In this document: positions 33,400-42,525 of the stretch, piece after piece
Position numbering within the stretch: the first letter of the stretch is position 1
Layout: each line of letters opens with the position of its first letter
Assembly (NCBI GenBank): GCA_963840545.1
Contig: CAWIZE010000016.1
Location: 62,001-126,000 of the forward strand
Direction of reading: 5' to 3'
DNA: 64,000 nucleotides
Source of the DNA: JAKAWQ01 sp963840545
GTDB lineage: Bacteria; Pseudomonadota; Alphaproteobacteria; Acetobacterales; Acetobacteraceae
Made by a program: the position numbers and the translations under genes
Notes under the pieces: generated by a model
Database searches by the model: none
Seen by the model: the letters and a program-made list of their open reading frames with translations, nothing else
Told to the model about the DNA's origin: nothing

Positions 33400-35487
33400 T
33401 TACGCCTTGCGCGCCCAGACCCGATTGTCGTGGAACGCGGCGCCGCCGAACGGTGCGATCGAGTCGGCGCCGGTCAGCGTGTTGATGCCGTTGCCGTCCG
33501 CGAAGGCGGCGTTCGGCCACAGGCCCTCGGCGATGAGAACGCCGCGCTGCAATCCCTCGAAGAGCTTTGCGTGCAGGCGCACTTCGCCGCGCGGGTTGCC
33601 GAGCACGACGCGCCCGCCGTCCGCAATCCCGAGCGCCCGGGCGTCGTCGGGGTGGATCATCACGCTCGGCCGGCCCTCCCGGGCGCGGGAGGAGGCGGTC
33701 TCGTTGAAGGTGGAGTTGAGGAAGCTGCGCGCCGGGCTGGTCGCGAGGCGGAACGGGTGCTCGGCGTCGGCCGCCTCGATCACCTCCCAATGGTCGGGCA
33801 GCGCGGGCATGGCCTGAAACGGGCCCTTGCCGCCCGCATTGGCGAAGGGGACCTTCGGCCAATCCGGCTTGAAGCGGAATTTTCCGTCCGCGTAGCCGAA
33901 GCCGTTGCGATGATGCGCGACATCGAAGGGCGGCTGGCAGTCGATCCATTTCTCGGCGTCGAGTTTTTCGATGCCGCCCCAGCCGGAATCGCGCAAGGTG
34001 CAGTCGATCAGCTCGCGCGCGGTCATCGCGAAGCCCCTGTGCCGGGCGCCGAGACGCGCGGCCAGCGCTGCGATCACCTCGTGGTTCGAGCGGCACTCGC
34101 CGGGGGGCTCGATCAGCTTCGGCCCGAGCGTGATATATTGGTGCCCGCCGCCCGAATAGATGTCGTCGTGCTCCATGAACATCGTGGCCGGCAGCACGAT
34201 ATCGGCGAGCGCGGCAGTCTCGGTCATGAACTGCTCGTGCACCGCGACGAAGAGGTCCTCGCGCGCGAAGCCCTGCTTGACGCGCGCCTGGTCGGGCGCG
34301 ACGGAGACCGGATTGGTGTTCTGGATCAGCATCGCCTTGACCGGCGGGCCGCCGAGCAGGGCATCTTCATCGCCGCACAGGATGGCGCCGATGCGCGACT
34401 GGTCGAGCACGCGCACCGTGGGATCGACGAGGTCGAGCCCCTCGATCACGGTCGGCGTCCAGTGATAGATCGCGGCATTGTTGTGGAAGGCGCCGCCGCC
34501 CTCGTATTGCCAGGCGCCGGTGACGGCCGCGATGCAGGACGCCGCGTGCATGTTGACCGCACCGTTGCGGCTTCGGGAAAACCCGTAGCCGAGCCGGAAA
34601 TAGCTGCGTCTGGTCGTCCCGACGAGGGTGGCGAAGGCTTCGATCTCGGCCGCCGCAAGCCCGGTGATCGCCGCCGCCCAGGCCGGATCGCGGTGCTTGA
34701 GATGAGCCTCCAGCTCGTCGGGCGCATCCGTGTAGCGGGCGAGATAGGCGCGGTCGGCATGCCCGTCGCGAAACAGGACATGCATCACGGCGCAGGCCAA
34801 GGCGCCGTCGGTGCCCGGGCGCAGGCAGATCGCGAGGTCGGCCTGCTTCATCGTATCGGTGCGGTAGACGTCGATCGCGACGATCCTGGCGCCGCGTTCC
34901 TTCCGCGCGCGCATGGCGTGCGTCATGACGTTGACCTGGGTGGAGACCGCGTTGGTGCCCCAGATGACCACGCAATCGGCCTTCGCCATCTCGCGCGGAT
35001 CGGGGCCCATCATGCAGCCGGCGCCGGCGATGAACCCGGTCCAGGCCGGATTGATGCAGATGGTCCCAAGGAAGCCGGAATATTTCTTGGCGTGGCGCAG
35101 GCGGTTGATGCCGTCGCGGTTCACCCGGCCCATTGTGCCGGCATAGTAGTAGGGCCAGACGGCTTCGGCGCCGAACGCCTGCTCGACGCCGAGGAAGCGG
35201 GCGGCGATGGTCTCCAGCGCCTCGTCCCAGGAGATCCGGGTGAATTGGCCCGACCCTTTCGGGCCGCAGCGCTTCAGCGGATGGAGCAGCCGGTCCGGGT
35301 GATGGATCCGCTCGGCGTAGCGCGCGACCTTCGCGCAGATGACGCCCGCCGTGTAGGTCTGCTCCTCGGCGCCGCGGACGCGCCCGATGCGCTGCCCGTC
35401 GATCACCTCGACCTCGAGCGCGCAGGCCGAGGGGCAATCATGGGGACAGACGGAGGGAAGGCGCGTGATTTTCGTGGGCGCGTTCAT
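33400..35487 (-). CDS. molybdopterin-dependent oxidoreductase, 4Fe-4S DMSO-reductase family
   Basis: A 695-residue catalytic subunit starting MNAPTKITRLPSV. Four cysteines (C14, C18, C22, C51) bind a 4Fe-4S cluster, unlike BisC/DMSO reductase types that lack it. Mo-bis-MGD binding parts follow (VVIWGTNAVSTQVNVMTHAM, NTNPVSVAPDQARV, and a C-terminal beta-barrel around SFLNSTFNETASS). No signal peptide, and no partner FeS or membrane subunit nearby, so it is probably a soluble cytoplasmic enzyme. Substrate unknown; formate dehydrogenase-like and thiosulfate/polysulfide-like families share this layout. Confidence 0.85.
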   Translation of the reverse strand: MNAPTKITRLPSVCPHDCPSACALEVEVIDGQRIGRVRGAEEQTYTAGVICAKVARYAERIHHPDRLLHPLKRCGPKGSGQFTRISWDEALETIAARFLGVEQAFGAEAVWPYYYAGTMGRVNRDGINRLRHAKKYSGFLGTICINPAWTGFIAGAGCMMGPDPREMAKADCVVIWGTNAVSTQVNVMTHAMRARKERGARIVAIDVYRTDTMKQADLAICLRPGTDGALACAVMHVLFRDGHADRAYLARYTDAPDELEAHLKHRDPAWAAAITGLAAAEIEAFATLVGTTRRSYFRLGYGFSRSRNGAVNMHAASCIAAVTGAWQYEGGGAFHNNAAIYHWTPTVIEGLDLVDPTVRVLDQSRIGAILCGDEDALLGGPPVKAMLIQNTNPVSVAPDQARVKQGFAREDLFVAVHEQFMTETAALADIVLPATMFMEHDDIYSGGGHQYITLGPKLIEPPGECRSNHEVIAALAARLGARHRGFAMTARELIDCTLRDSGWGGIEKLDAEKWIDCQPPFDVAHHRNGFGYADGKFRFKPDWPKVPFANAGGKGPFQAMPALPDHWEVIEAADAEHPFRLATSPARSFLNSTFNETASSRAREGRPSVMIHPDDARALGIADGGRVVLGNPRGEVRLHAKLFEGLQRGVLIAEGLWPNAAFADGNGINTLTGADSIAPFGGAAFHDNRVWARKA

Positions 35488-35638
35488 GCGTGCCGGGAGC
35501 CGGGGTGCGGGGCGGCGATCATGGAACAAGGCGGCCCCGGCTTCAACCGAAGCCGCCGGGGCGCCTCTGGCGGGCTGACGGGCCGGGCGGTTGCCGGGCT
35601 GACGAGGCGCGCGGCGGCGGCTATAAGCTCGGGGCCGG

Positions 35639-35715
35639 GTCCCCGTAGCTCAGCCGGATAGAGCACAGGATTCCTAATCCTGGGGCCGTGGGTTCGAATC
35701 CCGCCGGGGACGCCA
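35639..35715 (+). tRNA. tRNA-Arg (anticodon CCU)
   Basis: A 77-base cloverleaf with encoded CCA. Acceptor GTCCCCG/CGGGGAC, D-arm GCTC/GAGC, anticodon stem CAGGA/TCCTG with loop TTCCTAA (anticodon CCT), and T-arm GGGTTCGAATCCC. It reads AGG codons. It marks the left end of an accessory region (GIY-YIG, toxin-antitoxin, helicase-PLD, VapBC). Confidence 0.97.
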
Positions 35716-35737
35716 CCCTTCGCCCTGCGGGCTACGG

Positions 35738-36058
35738 GTGGCAGGCCACCCGAAGAATGACAGGGCGAAGGGTGTCGCCCGAAGCTCCGGGAGGAGCGCA
35801 GGGAGACTGGCGCCGTTGTGGTACGTTTATTTCCTTGAACTGACGAACGGCGATATTTACGTGGGATCGACGAACGATTTGCGCCGCCGCGTCAAATCCC
35901 ACGATAGTGGTTGTGTCCTCTCGACGAAATCTCATTTGCCCGTAAAGCTCAAATCCTACGTTGCGGTAGAGACAGAAGCTGTCGCCAGGGCTCTTGAGCA
36001 ATATTTTAAGTCTGGCTCGGGCAAGGCCGTCGCGAACAAGCGCTTCCTGTCGCGCTGA
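35738..36058 (+). CDS. GIY-YIG nuclease domain protein
   Basis: A short UvrC N-terminal-like nuclease. The domain proper starts WYVYFLELTNGDIYVGSTND, with the conserved Tyr pair (GIY-YIG variant), the arginine in LRRRVKSH and the glutamate in ALEQYFKSGSG. The upstream 26 residues are not conserved; a TTG start at 35816 is plausible. It begins 22 bases after tRNA-Arg. Such single-domain genes are scattered in alphaproteobacteria; function unknown. Confidence 0.85.
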   Translation: MAGHPKNDRAKGVARSSGRSAGRLAPLWYVYFLELTNGDIYVGSTNDLRRRVKSHDSGCVLSTKSHLPVKLKSYVAVETEAVARALEQYFKSGSGKAVANKRFLSR

Positions 36059-36071
36059 ACTTACTTTGATC

Positions 36072-36449
36072 CTAACCTGACGACCGCCGCCAAGTCAGCG
36101 GCAGATCGAGTTCCACCCGGTCATGCGTGACCTTGGGCGTGATGCGGCCCCGCTCGCCACGTTCCAGGCGGACCAGGCCGTAGCCGGCCATCGTCTTCAA
36201 CGTGCGCGACAGGTTCGACTTCGCTTTGCCGGTGATCCGCGCCAGTTCGTCGAGCGAGCCGGGCGCCTGCTCCACGATCACCCGCAGCAGGTCGCGATTG
36301 CCGGCCGAAAGAACCTTCGCGAAGGACTCGGTCGAAGTGAACCAGGCCTTCGGTTCCTCCGGCGCGATGCGCTGCTCGCCGCGCGCCACCGCCATGGTGC
36401 GGGCCTTCATGTCCTCGTAGCTGGCGATGCCCACCTTCAACGTCGTCAT
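36072..36449 (-). CDS. HTH-type DNA-binding antitoxin (partner of TumE-like toxin)
   Basis: A 125-residue winged-helix protein starting MTTLKVGIASYEDMKARTMA. The HTH is in GSLDELARITGKAKSNLSRT (about residues 65-84) and the wing in GYGLVRLERGERGRITPKVT. The HVO_A0114-like family it resembles is typically paired with TumE-type toxins. GAGGAG lies before the ATG, and the ATG overlaps the toxin's stop (ATGA). It is intact although the toxin is not. Confidence 0.78.
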   Translation of the reverse strand: MTTLKVGIASYEDMKARTMAVARGEQRIAPEEPKAWFTSTESFAKVLSAGNRDLLRVIVEQAPGSLDELARITGKAKSNLSRTLKTMAGYGLVRLERGERGRITPKVTHDRVELDLPLTWRRSSG

Positions 36450-36554
36450 GGGATCACTCCTCTCTCGCCCAACACCGCGTCCACCGCCTCCCAGAAATCG
36501 GCGAGCAAGGTTGCCGCTTCCTGGTACTCGTAGGTCCTGGTCCTCCGCAGCCGG

Positions 36555-36596
36555 CCTGCCTTCGCCGAAGCGAAACTCCGGCTTCGCGCAGGCAGG
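36555..36596. repeat. 42-bp palindromic element, copy 1 (in frame in the toxin gene)
   Basis: Begins CCTGCCTTCGCC and ends CGCGCAGGCAGG, largely self-complementary. On the minus strand it encodes LPARSRSFASAKAG inside the TumE-like gene without breaking the frame. Copy 2 at 36814-36855 differs at about four positions. Confidence 0.75.
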
Positions 36597-36813
36597 TGGC
36601 GATGGTCCTGCGGCTCGCCGCGCCTCTGCCGCGCCGCCGGATGGGCATTGTCGAAGCCACCCAGCCGCTCGCCATCCGGCCCGTGCAGCGTTCGGCCCGT
36701 GCAGCGTGAGCGGGTAGTCCAGCCCGTGCGGCTTCTCCGGCGACACCGGCACCCGCGTCACCACGAGGCGGACCCAGTGGGCGCCTTCGGGGTCCACGAC
36801 GAGCACCTGTCCG

Positions 36814-36855
36814 CCTGCCTTCGCCGAAGCGAAGCTTCAGCTTCGCGCAGGCAGG
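36814..36855. repeat. 42-bp palindromic element, copy 2 (with TGA in the toxin frame)
   Basis: Same length and ends as copy 1, with CGAAGCTTC at the centre. In the toxin reading frame it is also a multiple of three but introduces a TGA (LPARS-stop), so it interrupts the start of the gene. Confidence 0.75.
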
Positions 36856-37073
36856 TCGAGGTCGAGAAGCAGATCGAGGGTCGAGTCGTGCGGCTCCGTC
36901 ACGGCAGAGAGTTATCAGATCGAAGTAACTCGATCAAGCAAAATGGCCAGCCGGGGGGCGGACGGAGTTTTGTCCGTTGAAATCGTTGGCGTTCTGGGAA
37001 AGCCGCTGGCAGGGCGTCCTCGCCAGCTCGCTGAAAACCTCAACTGTGCCAATCACATACGCGCGCAGGACAG

Positions 37074-37337
37074 TCAAGCTTTTCCCTTGCCGTCCAACTT
37101 TCGCCGATAACGGGTGGCCCGAAAGCAATGCTGGATGGCGCAAATAGCATTGATATCATTCGCGAATTCTTCATAAGGCGCCAGCAGGCCCTTCTGAGCG
37201 AGAACGCCATAACCCGTTGATCGGACGAGCAAAAAACGACCAACGACGGCAACGCTTTTATCTTGCCGTCCATTGATTGAGTCCCTGCTCCCTCCCAATC
37301 CTGTCCCACAACCCCCTATCTGGCGGTCGATCGACAA
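37074..37337 (-). CDS. hypothetical protein, weak candidate
   Basis: The gap 36903-37549 has no firm gene. The best candidate reads MSIDRQIGGCGTGLGGSRDS and continues VAVVGRFLLVRSTGYGVLA, then APYEEFANDINAICAIQHCF to KLDGKGKA. Composition is less Arg/Pro-rich than shadow frames nearby and GC is lower than average, but it has no recognisable domain or clear ribosome-binding site. It might be a fragment of an island gene. Confidence 0.3.
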   Translation of the reverse strand: MSIDRQIGGCGTGLGGSRDSINGRQDKSVAVVGRFLLVRSTGYGVLAQKGLLAPYEEFANDINAICAIQHCFRATRYRRKLDGKGKA

Positions 37338-37549
37338 GAGGACGACCTGGGGTGGTTGGCAGGTGCAATCACGACGAACAGGCAGCCCAATCGCGCGTTG
37401 GGCGCAATCAACTCGTCAACCTCAGCAGCGTTAACCGGCGGCCCGTGGATCGGCCGCGCGACTCTCGGATGGTGACTCGCATGCAGAGCAGCGACGCGGT
37501 CGCCACGACGAAGGTTTGCATTTCGGCGCTGCCCGCCAGCACGTAAACC

Positions 37550-40500
37550 TCAGCGGTGACGCCTTGTAGTCGGCTTGTATCGCGCCTTCGAGGTCCCATT
37601 CGATCGCCCCGCTTCCTTCACAATTCCCTTGCATTTGGGATACTTCCCGCATCCGTAGAAATGCCCATGAGGCCCATGTCGGAGTACAGGTCGGTCCGCC
37701 GCAAATCGGGCACGGCGTGCCTGATTTAGGAAGCGCTTCTGCGCCTGTGGCCGCTGTCTTTGCGTTGTTTGTCCGCCCGGCATTCTGCTTCCAACCACAG
37801 TCGTCTTCGCACTGCCAGAAGGGGCCGTAGCTGCCCACGCGGTAAGTCGTCCGCTGGCCGCAATCCGGACAGCGTGGGTTCTCACCGACGACTGAAAGCC
37901 CGTCAGCCTTGTCCGCGCTGACGCTGGTCGTGACCGCCATGAATGCCGACAACTGTAGCGCCGCAGGCTTGCCAGTAACGCGCGCCATCATCTCGTCCGT
38001 CCGGTTGGTGTGGGAAAGTGGATTCAGGGAACCAAACCAGATGATCTCATCATCGATGATGACAACCTTCTCGTGGATGTCCCATCTGGTGTCGACAACG
38101 CATCCCATCGCCTCCAGCCCGTCGAGCGCATCCCGACCCAAGTCCGGAGGGATGCTCCCATTTCGTGTCGGCGGCCGGGTGACGCAGCAAATCTTGACAC
38201 CCTCCGCAAGCTTCCGACGGAATAGCGGCTCATAGGCGGCAACGCGCTGCGGTGTGACGAACCCCGAATAGATCGCGATCCCCTTGGTCGCTCCTTCGAT
38301 ATCGGCGCCACAAACGGCCTCGAAGTCCACCTGCCTGAACAAGCCTGAACGCAGTGTTTCCGGATCGAGTTCGAACGGGCGACCGATGCGCCTCAGGTCA
38401 TCCGCGATAGGCCACATCGCAAGAACGTCACGGACATCAATAATCCCCCCTCTTGCCGAGGCTTCATGGAGTAGATCACGAAGGAAGGCATCAGCCGGAA
38501 GCTTGGCGTCTAGATAATTTAGGTTCGCGACAAAGATCACATGTTCCTTGGCCCGGCTCACCGCGACGTTGAACAATTGGGTGCCGGAATCCTCCGGACT
38601 TCCAGCTTGCGCGAACAGGCTGACGTAGCGTTCCCCGAGGCTATCGGGAACGTCGATGATCATCGCAAGTTTCTCGTCGCCTTGATAGCGGTGCACTGTT
38701 CCGACGACCACGCCACATCCGCTGGTCAGGCGTTTCAGCACGTCCCGTTGAGCCGCGAAGGGGGTGCATATTCCCAAGTAGCCTTGGTGATCAGGGTCGG
38801 CATTCTGCGCCGCTGCGAAGCCGGTCTTTTGGAAATGCCGCACGAGGTTCCGTACGGCCAAGGCATTCATCAGGTTGTAGCGTGACGAGCCGTGCCTATT
38901 TACAAAGGGCTGGATTGGCGAGGTGTCAATGACCGTCAGGGAACCGCTAAACGGTGACGGCGGAGCGTGGGTCTGAATTCTTGAATTAGTCAGGGTTTTC
39001 AGACGCCCGGCATACATCCGCCCGGAAATCATGTGGCAGATTGCCTCATTCATACGGTATTGATCTGTCAACATCACAGTCCGCTTGGGCTTTCTTTGCG
39101 CTTTCACCGCTTCGGTGATTCCCGCGGCCTGGAAAACGTCTGAACCTATGAGCTCCTGGATGGCCGCTTGCTCGGTCGGCACAATGGGCGATAGCTGGCG
39201 AAAGTCGCCGGATACGATAACCTTCTCTTTGGCCAGACCGCTGACATAGTAGACTGCTGGCAACATCACCATGGATGCTTCGTCGATAATGACAACATCA
39301 AAATTTGTGAACTGCTGGGGCGTGAGGTAGGTCTTGGTCACGGTCGCGCCAATGATTCTTGCGTCGGCGACCACGGATTTCTCGATCTCCTCCAAAGCCC
39401 TGTTGATATCAGATATTTCTCGTAACGCAGGCACAATTGTTTCTTCAGATTCGTCCACTTGCCGCTTCGCGATAACTCTATTTTGATCGCGCAATGCCGC
39501 CGTCAATTTTCCGTGGCGCGCCGCAAGCTCTCGTTCTTTCGCCAGCTGCGCTGGGTCCTCTAGAACGAGGCGATGCGACCGAAGTCGCGTGGCGGACTCT
39601 TCCTTTTGCGCATTTGCCCTCGTCAGATCGGTGCGAATAGCCGCCTCGGAGCGCATAAGCAACCGGCGCAATACGCCTGCCGCGATACGCTCCGCAAGCT
39701 CGCGTTCCAAGTTCCCGGCGGACTTCGATGCTTCCCGCTCAGCGGTTTCCGCGTCGGCAACGGCCTTCGTGCGCGCCGCACGCCGGTGAACCAACTCTTG
39801 GCGTTCGCGCTCCGCTTCGTCCAAGTTCTTAAAGGCGTTCAGAATTCGATGCGCCGCATCGGTAGACAACCGCAGGCGCTGGATCTCCTCCTCCAGAAAT
39901 TTCTTGCGTCTCTGAAGATCGACGGATTTCCTCCGCACGATCCCGTCAAGAGTGACAAATGCCCGGAGTTCCGCCGGGATACCATCCGTCTTGCCGATAC
40001 GAAGGACCCTGCCGTTGTCGAGGGCCGGATGTGTCGTGGTGAGTGTCTTGCAGAGATTTAGAAGGACTTGGTCAACAGCCTGATTTGTGTTCGAGCAAAT
40101 CAAGACACGCTTGCCCGCGTCAAACAGAAACTCGTTCAGCGTGCTGAGGGAGCGTGTCTTGCCTGTGCCCGGCGGCCCCCAGAGATAGGTAACGGGATTC
40201 GCAATTGACTGCTCAACGAACGCCAGTTGCTGGGTATTCAGCTTGCGGCCCGATTGCGGTGGATTTTTGATTGTTGTCGCTAAAATCTGTGCTTCACGAT
40301 TGTCTAAGACGTCATCGGCAAGGGATAGGTTGAGTTTCGCTTCGCCGCTGCGTACTTTGTCCAGCCGGTCAGCCAGCGCGTCGATCATCGCTGTGTTGTC
40401 GATGCGCAGCACACAGGTACCAATGGTAGGCCCGAGGTCCTCGTCGAACGACACGACAAGCCACTGGCTAGAAACCGAGACGATCCGACCGTCACAGGTC

Positions 40501-41285
40501 CGATTGCCGACTGCGATAGTGACCTTCGCGCCTTCGAACAGCTCAGCGTCGCCGTCATATGGGAAGCGGTAGCCGCGTTCGCGTCCATCCAGTGCCACTG
40601 CTTCACCGTGTTCTAGGGTCACGGTGCGCATGCCGCTCCCACGCCGCCGCATGTCCTTGACCAGCGCCCGGAGCGCGGCGACGAACTTTTCAACACGAGT
40701 AGCGTTCTTGCTGACCTCGATTTCAAAGTCGCGCTTCTCCGGGAATGTCCAGCGGCTTGGCACACCGCTAATAGGGCCACAGGGCCGGATGGACCCGACT
40801 TTTCCCCGAATTGCCCCTATTGGATCGTCCGTCCCGTCGCCATCAGCAGTAGAACTGGGCGGCTCGGGAGGGGTGACCGCAGACCTGGACGGTCGGGATG
40901 GTGTGCTGCGCCGATCTGGTGGGGGTGCCCCGCCGTTATCCAGAGGCAGCTCGGGCTGGCGCTGGCCGCCCAATGCGGGGCGGGTGGCGGACGGCATCGC
41001 AGGGGCCGCCTCGAACTGAGCCAGAGCCTGATCCACCTGAGTTCGAAGGTCGCGCATCGATGGTGTATTGCGGTGAATAAGCTCGGCGCGAAGCGCCTTG
41101 AGAGTACCTCGCGTTCTCCCTACCACCCTCGAATACCGCAAGGAGGTCTTGGCCTCTATGGTTAAGGTAGGGACGCGACGCCATGCTGCCTCACTCAGCA
41201 CCCGGAGCCGCCCGAGCACACCCAACGTTCCGCAAGCCCACATTCTACCGGTGGTACTGGCGGCCGCAAAGCGATCTCGGAACAC
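37550..41285 (-). CDS. Upf1-like superfamily 1 helicase with PLD nuclease and zinc-ribbon domains (candidate Mokosh type II, MkoC)
   Basis: About 1250 residues. Order from the ATG at 41285: variable Pro-rich part (90-150), unknown domain (180-300), Walker A GPPGTGKT (370-377), long coiled coil (455-640), Walker B VVIIDEAS (664-671), helicase motifs to VAVSRAKEH (907-915), then a PLD domain with one HxK motif IHEKVVIIDDE (H1071, K1073), and C-terminal four-cysteine zinc ribbons. Helicase plus PLD in one chain is the layout of Mokosh type II anti-phage proteins. A frameshift near 37690 (one extra T) splits the last zinc ribbon, which continues LRHGPHGHFYGCGKYPKCKG to 37550. Start is uncertain; M at 41057 is an alternative. 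Confidence 0.78.
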
Positions 41286-41317
41286 CGCCGAACGCCTGCG
41301 CCGCGCCCGATCAGAGG

Positions 41318-41364
41318 GCTATGGCGTAGACATAGTGCTCATCATCATCGGCGTCGGCACGCCA
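41318..41364. repeat. 47-bp direct repeat, left copy, flanking vapBC
   Basis: Begins GCTATGGCGTAGACATAGTG and ends ACGCCA. The right copy at 42204-42250 is identical at about 43 of 47 positions. The pair brackets the vapBC module (41542-42183). Confidence 0.8.
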
Positions 41365-41504
41365 GCCTACGCTCCGGTGCTCCGTCGCGCGCCGCTACAG
41401 CCGGCATTGCGATGAGCCTGTCTGCCGTGGCTGACGCGGCCACAGTCGATCTGTCCGCGGTCTCGGGCCCCACGGGGCAGCGTCTTGCGCTTCGCTTCAG
41501 AAAC

Positions 41505-41530
41505 TCTTACTCTTACATGTAAGAGTAAGA
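41505..41530. promoter_or_regulatory. 26-bp perfect palindrome, likely VapB(C) operator
   Basis: TCTTACTCTTACA and its exact reverse complement TGTAAGAGTAAGA meet at 41517/41518. It ends 11 bases before the vapB start and 4 bases before the AAGGAG. VapB antitoxins autoregulate through such palindromes. Confidence 0.75.
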
Positions 41531-41541
41531 AGGAGCGCGCC

Positions 41542-41775
41542 GTGCGCATCACATCCAAAGGTCAGGTGACCATTCCGGCTGAAATCCGCGAGCGGGCGGG
41601 CCTGCTGCCGCAGACGGAAGTGGAATTCGAGTTCGATGGCGAGGCCGTGCGCATCGTTCGCGCCAAGGCCCGCAAGAGGGATAGTCGCGGCACCCGCCTC
41701 ATCGCCCATCTGCGCGGCCGCGGCGATGTCGCGATGAGCACCGACGCCATCATGGCGCTGACCCGGGATGACTGA
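41542..41775 (+). CDS. vapB: AbrB/MazE-type antitoxin of a VapBC pair
   Basis: A 77-residue protein from GTG at 41542 (AAGGAG upstream), VRITSKGQVTIPAEIRERAG, the swapped-hairpin SpoVT/AbrB DNA-binding domain, followed by an acidic C-terminal tail (GRGDVAMSTDAIMALTRDD) that should block the toxin. A longer start at 41485 would lie across the palindromic operator and is rejected. The stop abuts the vapC ATG. Confidence 0.9.
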   Translation: MRITSKGQVTIPAEIRERAGLLPQTEVEFEFDGEAVRIVRAKARKRDSRGTRLIAHLRGRGDVAMSTDAIMALTRDD

Positions 41776-42183
41776 ATGACGGCCGTATTGATCGACGCCA
41801 ACGTCCTTCTCGACGTCATGACGGAAGACGCAAGTTGGTTTGCGTGGTCCGCGGAAGCCATCGAGCGCGCCGCCGACCGCTATCGTCTCGTCATCAATCC
41901 CGTCATTTATGTCGAGGTCTCGATGCGGTATTCGCGGATCGAGGAACTGGACGTCGCGCTCCCGAAAACCATGTTCGACCGCGAAGCAATTCCGTACGAG
42001 GCTGCCTTCCTCGCAGGCAAGTCGTTCCTGACCTATCGACGGCGGGGCGGGACAAAGCTGTCGCCGCTTCCCGACTTTTTCATCGGCGCGCATGCGGCCA
42101 TTGCCGGATACCTGCTCATGACGCGGGACGTGACGCGCTACCGGACTTATTTCCCCAAGCTGCCCCTCATCGCTCCGGACTGA
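41776..42183 (+). CDS. vapC: PIN-domain ribonuclease toxin VapC
   Basis: A 135-residue PIN protein. The acidic quartet residues are visible: LIDANVLLDVM (first Asp), VIYVEVSMRY (Glu), LPDFFIGAHA (Asp) and the last in MTRDVTRYR. VapC toxins cleave tRNA or rRNA when VapB is degraded. The ATG follows the vapB stop directly. The pair is flanked by 47-bp repeats, which suggests it moved as a cassette. Confidence 0.92.
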   Translation: MTAVLIDANVLLDVMTEDASWFAWSAEAIERAADRYRLVINPVIYVEVSMRYSRIEELDVALPKTMFDREAIPYEAAFLAGKSFLTYRRRGGTKLSPLPDFFIGAHAAIAGYLLMTRDVTRYRTYFPKLPLIAPD

Positions 42184-42203
42184 ATTTCTCCCTTCATCAC
42201 AGC

Positions 42204-42250
42204 GCTATGGCGTAGACATAGTGCTCATCATCGTCGGCCCCGGCGCGCCA
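42204..42250. repeat. 47-bp direct repeat, right copy, flanking vapBC
   Basis: See 41318-41364. The 340 bases from 42184 to 42525 hold this copy, then no gene or other feature that can be supported. Confidence 0.8.
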
Positions 42251-42525
42251 AATCAATTCAATCAATCAGAGGGCAGTTGGGAGCGCGCGCCGAGTGGTCG
42301 CTTGTGGGCGGGGCTTCAATGGGGCTTCAGCGGCGGCTGGTCAGCGCGTGTCGGCGGGAGATCGCGCCTCTGCCGCCGACATGCCCGGCCAGGCACGCTC
42401 CAATGGCGATGCCGCGGAGAGGTCGGGGCAGGGGCGAAGGCAGCGGCGGATACCGGCTACCCCCGATGCCCCCGCCCTTCACGCGCGAGAAAGGGTTTCG
42501 AGATCGCAATAGAGAGCCCGCGCGA

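Larger units (their letters stand above)
36446..36902 (-). pseudogene. TumE-like toxin gene, broken by a 16-bp duplication and carrying two 42-bp palindromic inserts
   Basis: From GTG at 36902, VTEPHDSTLDLLLDLD is followed by a 42-bp palindromic insert that adds a TGA. Then come VLVVDPEGAHWVRLVVTRVP, PEKPHGLDYPLTLHGP and, after a 16-bp tandem duplication (36677-36708) that shifts the frame, DGERLGGFDNAHPAARQRRG-type sequence. A second 42-bp insert is in frame (LPARSRSFASAKAG), and the protein ends TYEYQEAATLLADFWEAVDA to ERGVIP. The core fits the DUF6516/TumE toxin family, which pairs with HTH antitoxins of the kind that follows. As read, no functional toxin can be made. Confidence 0.65.

Noticed and set aside
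35716..35737. A phage attachment site at the tRNA-Arg end
   Set aside because: No second copy of the tRNA 3' end and no integrase found in the window.
41485..41541. ATG at 41485 as the vapB start
   Set aside because: It would put the operator palindrome in coding sequence; AAGGAG and the conserved start favour GTG at 41542.
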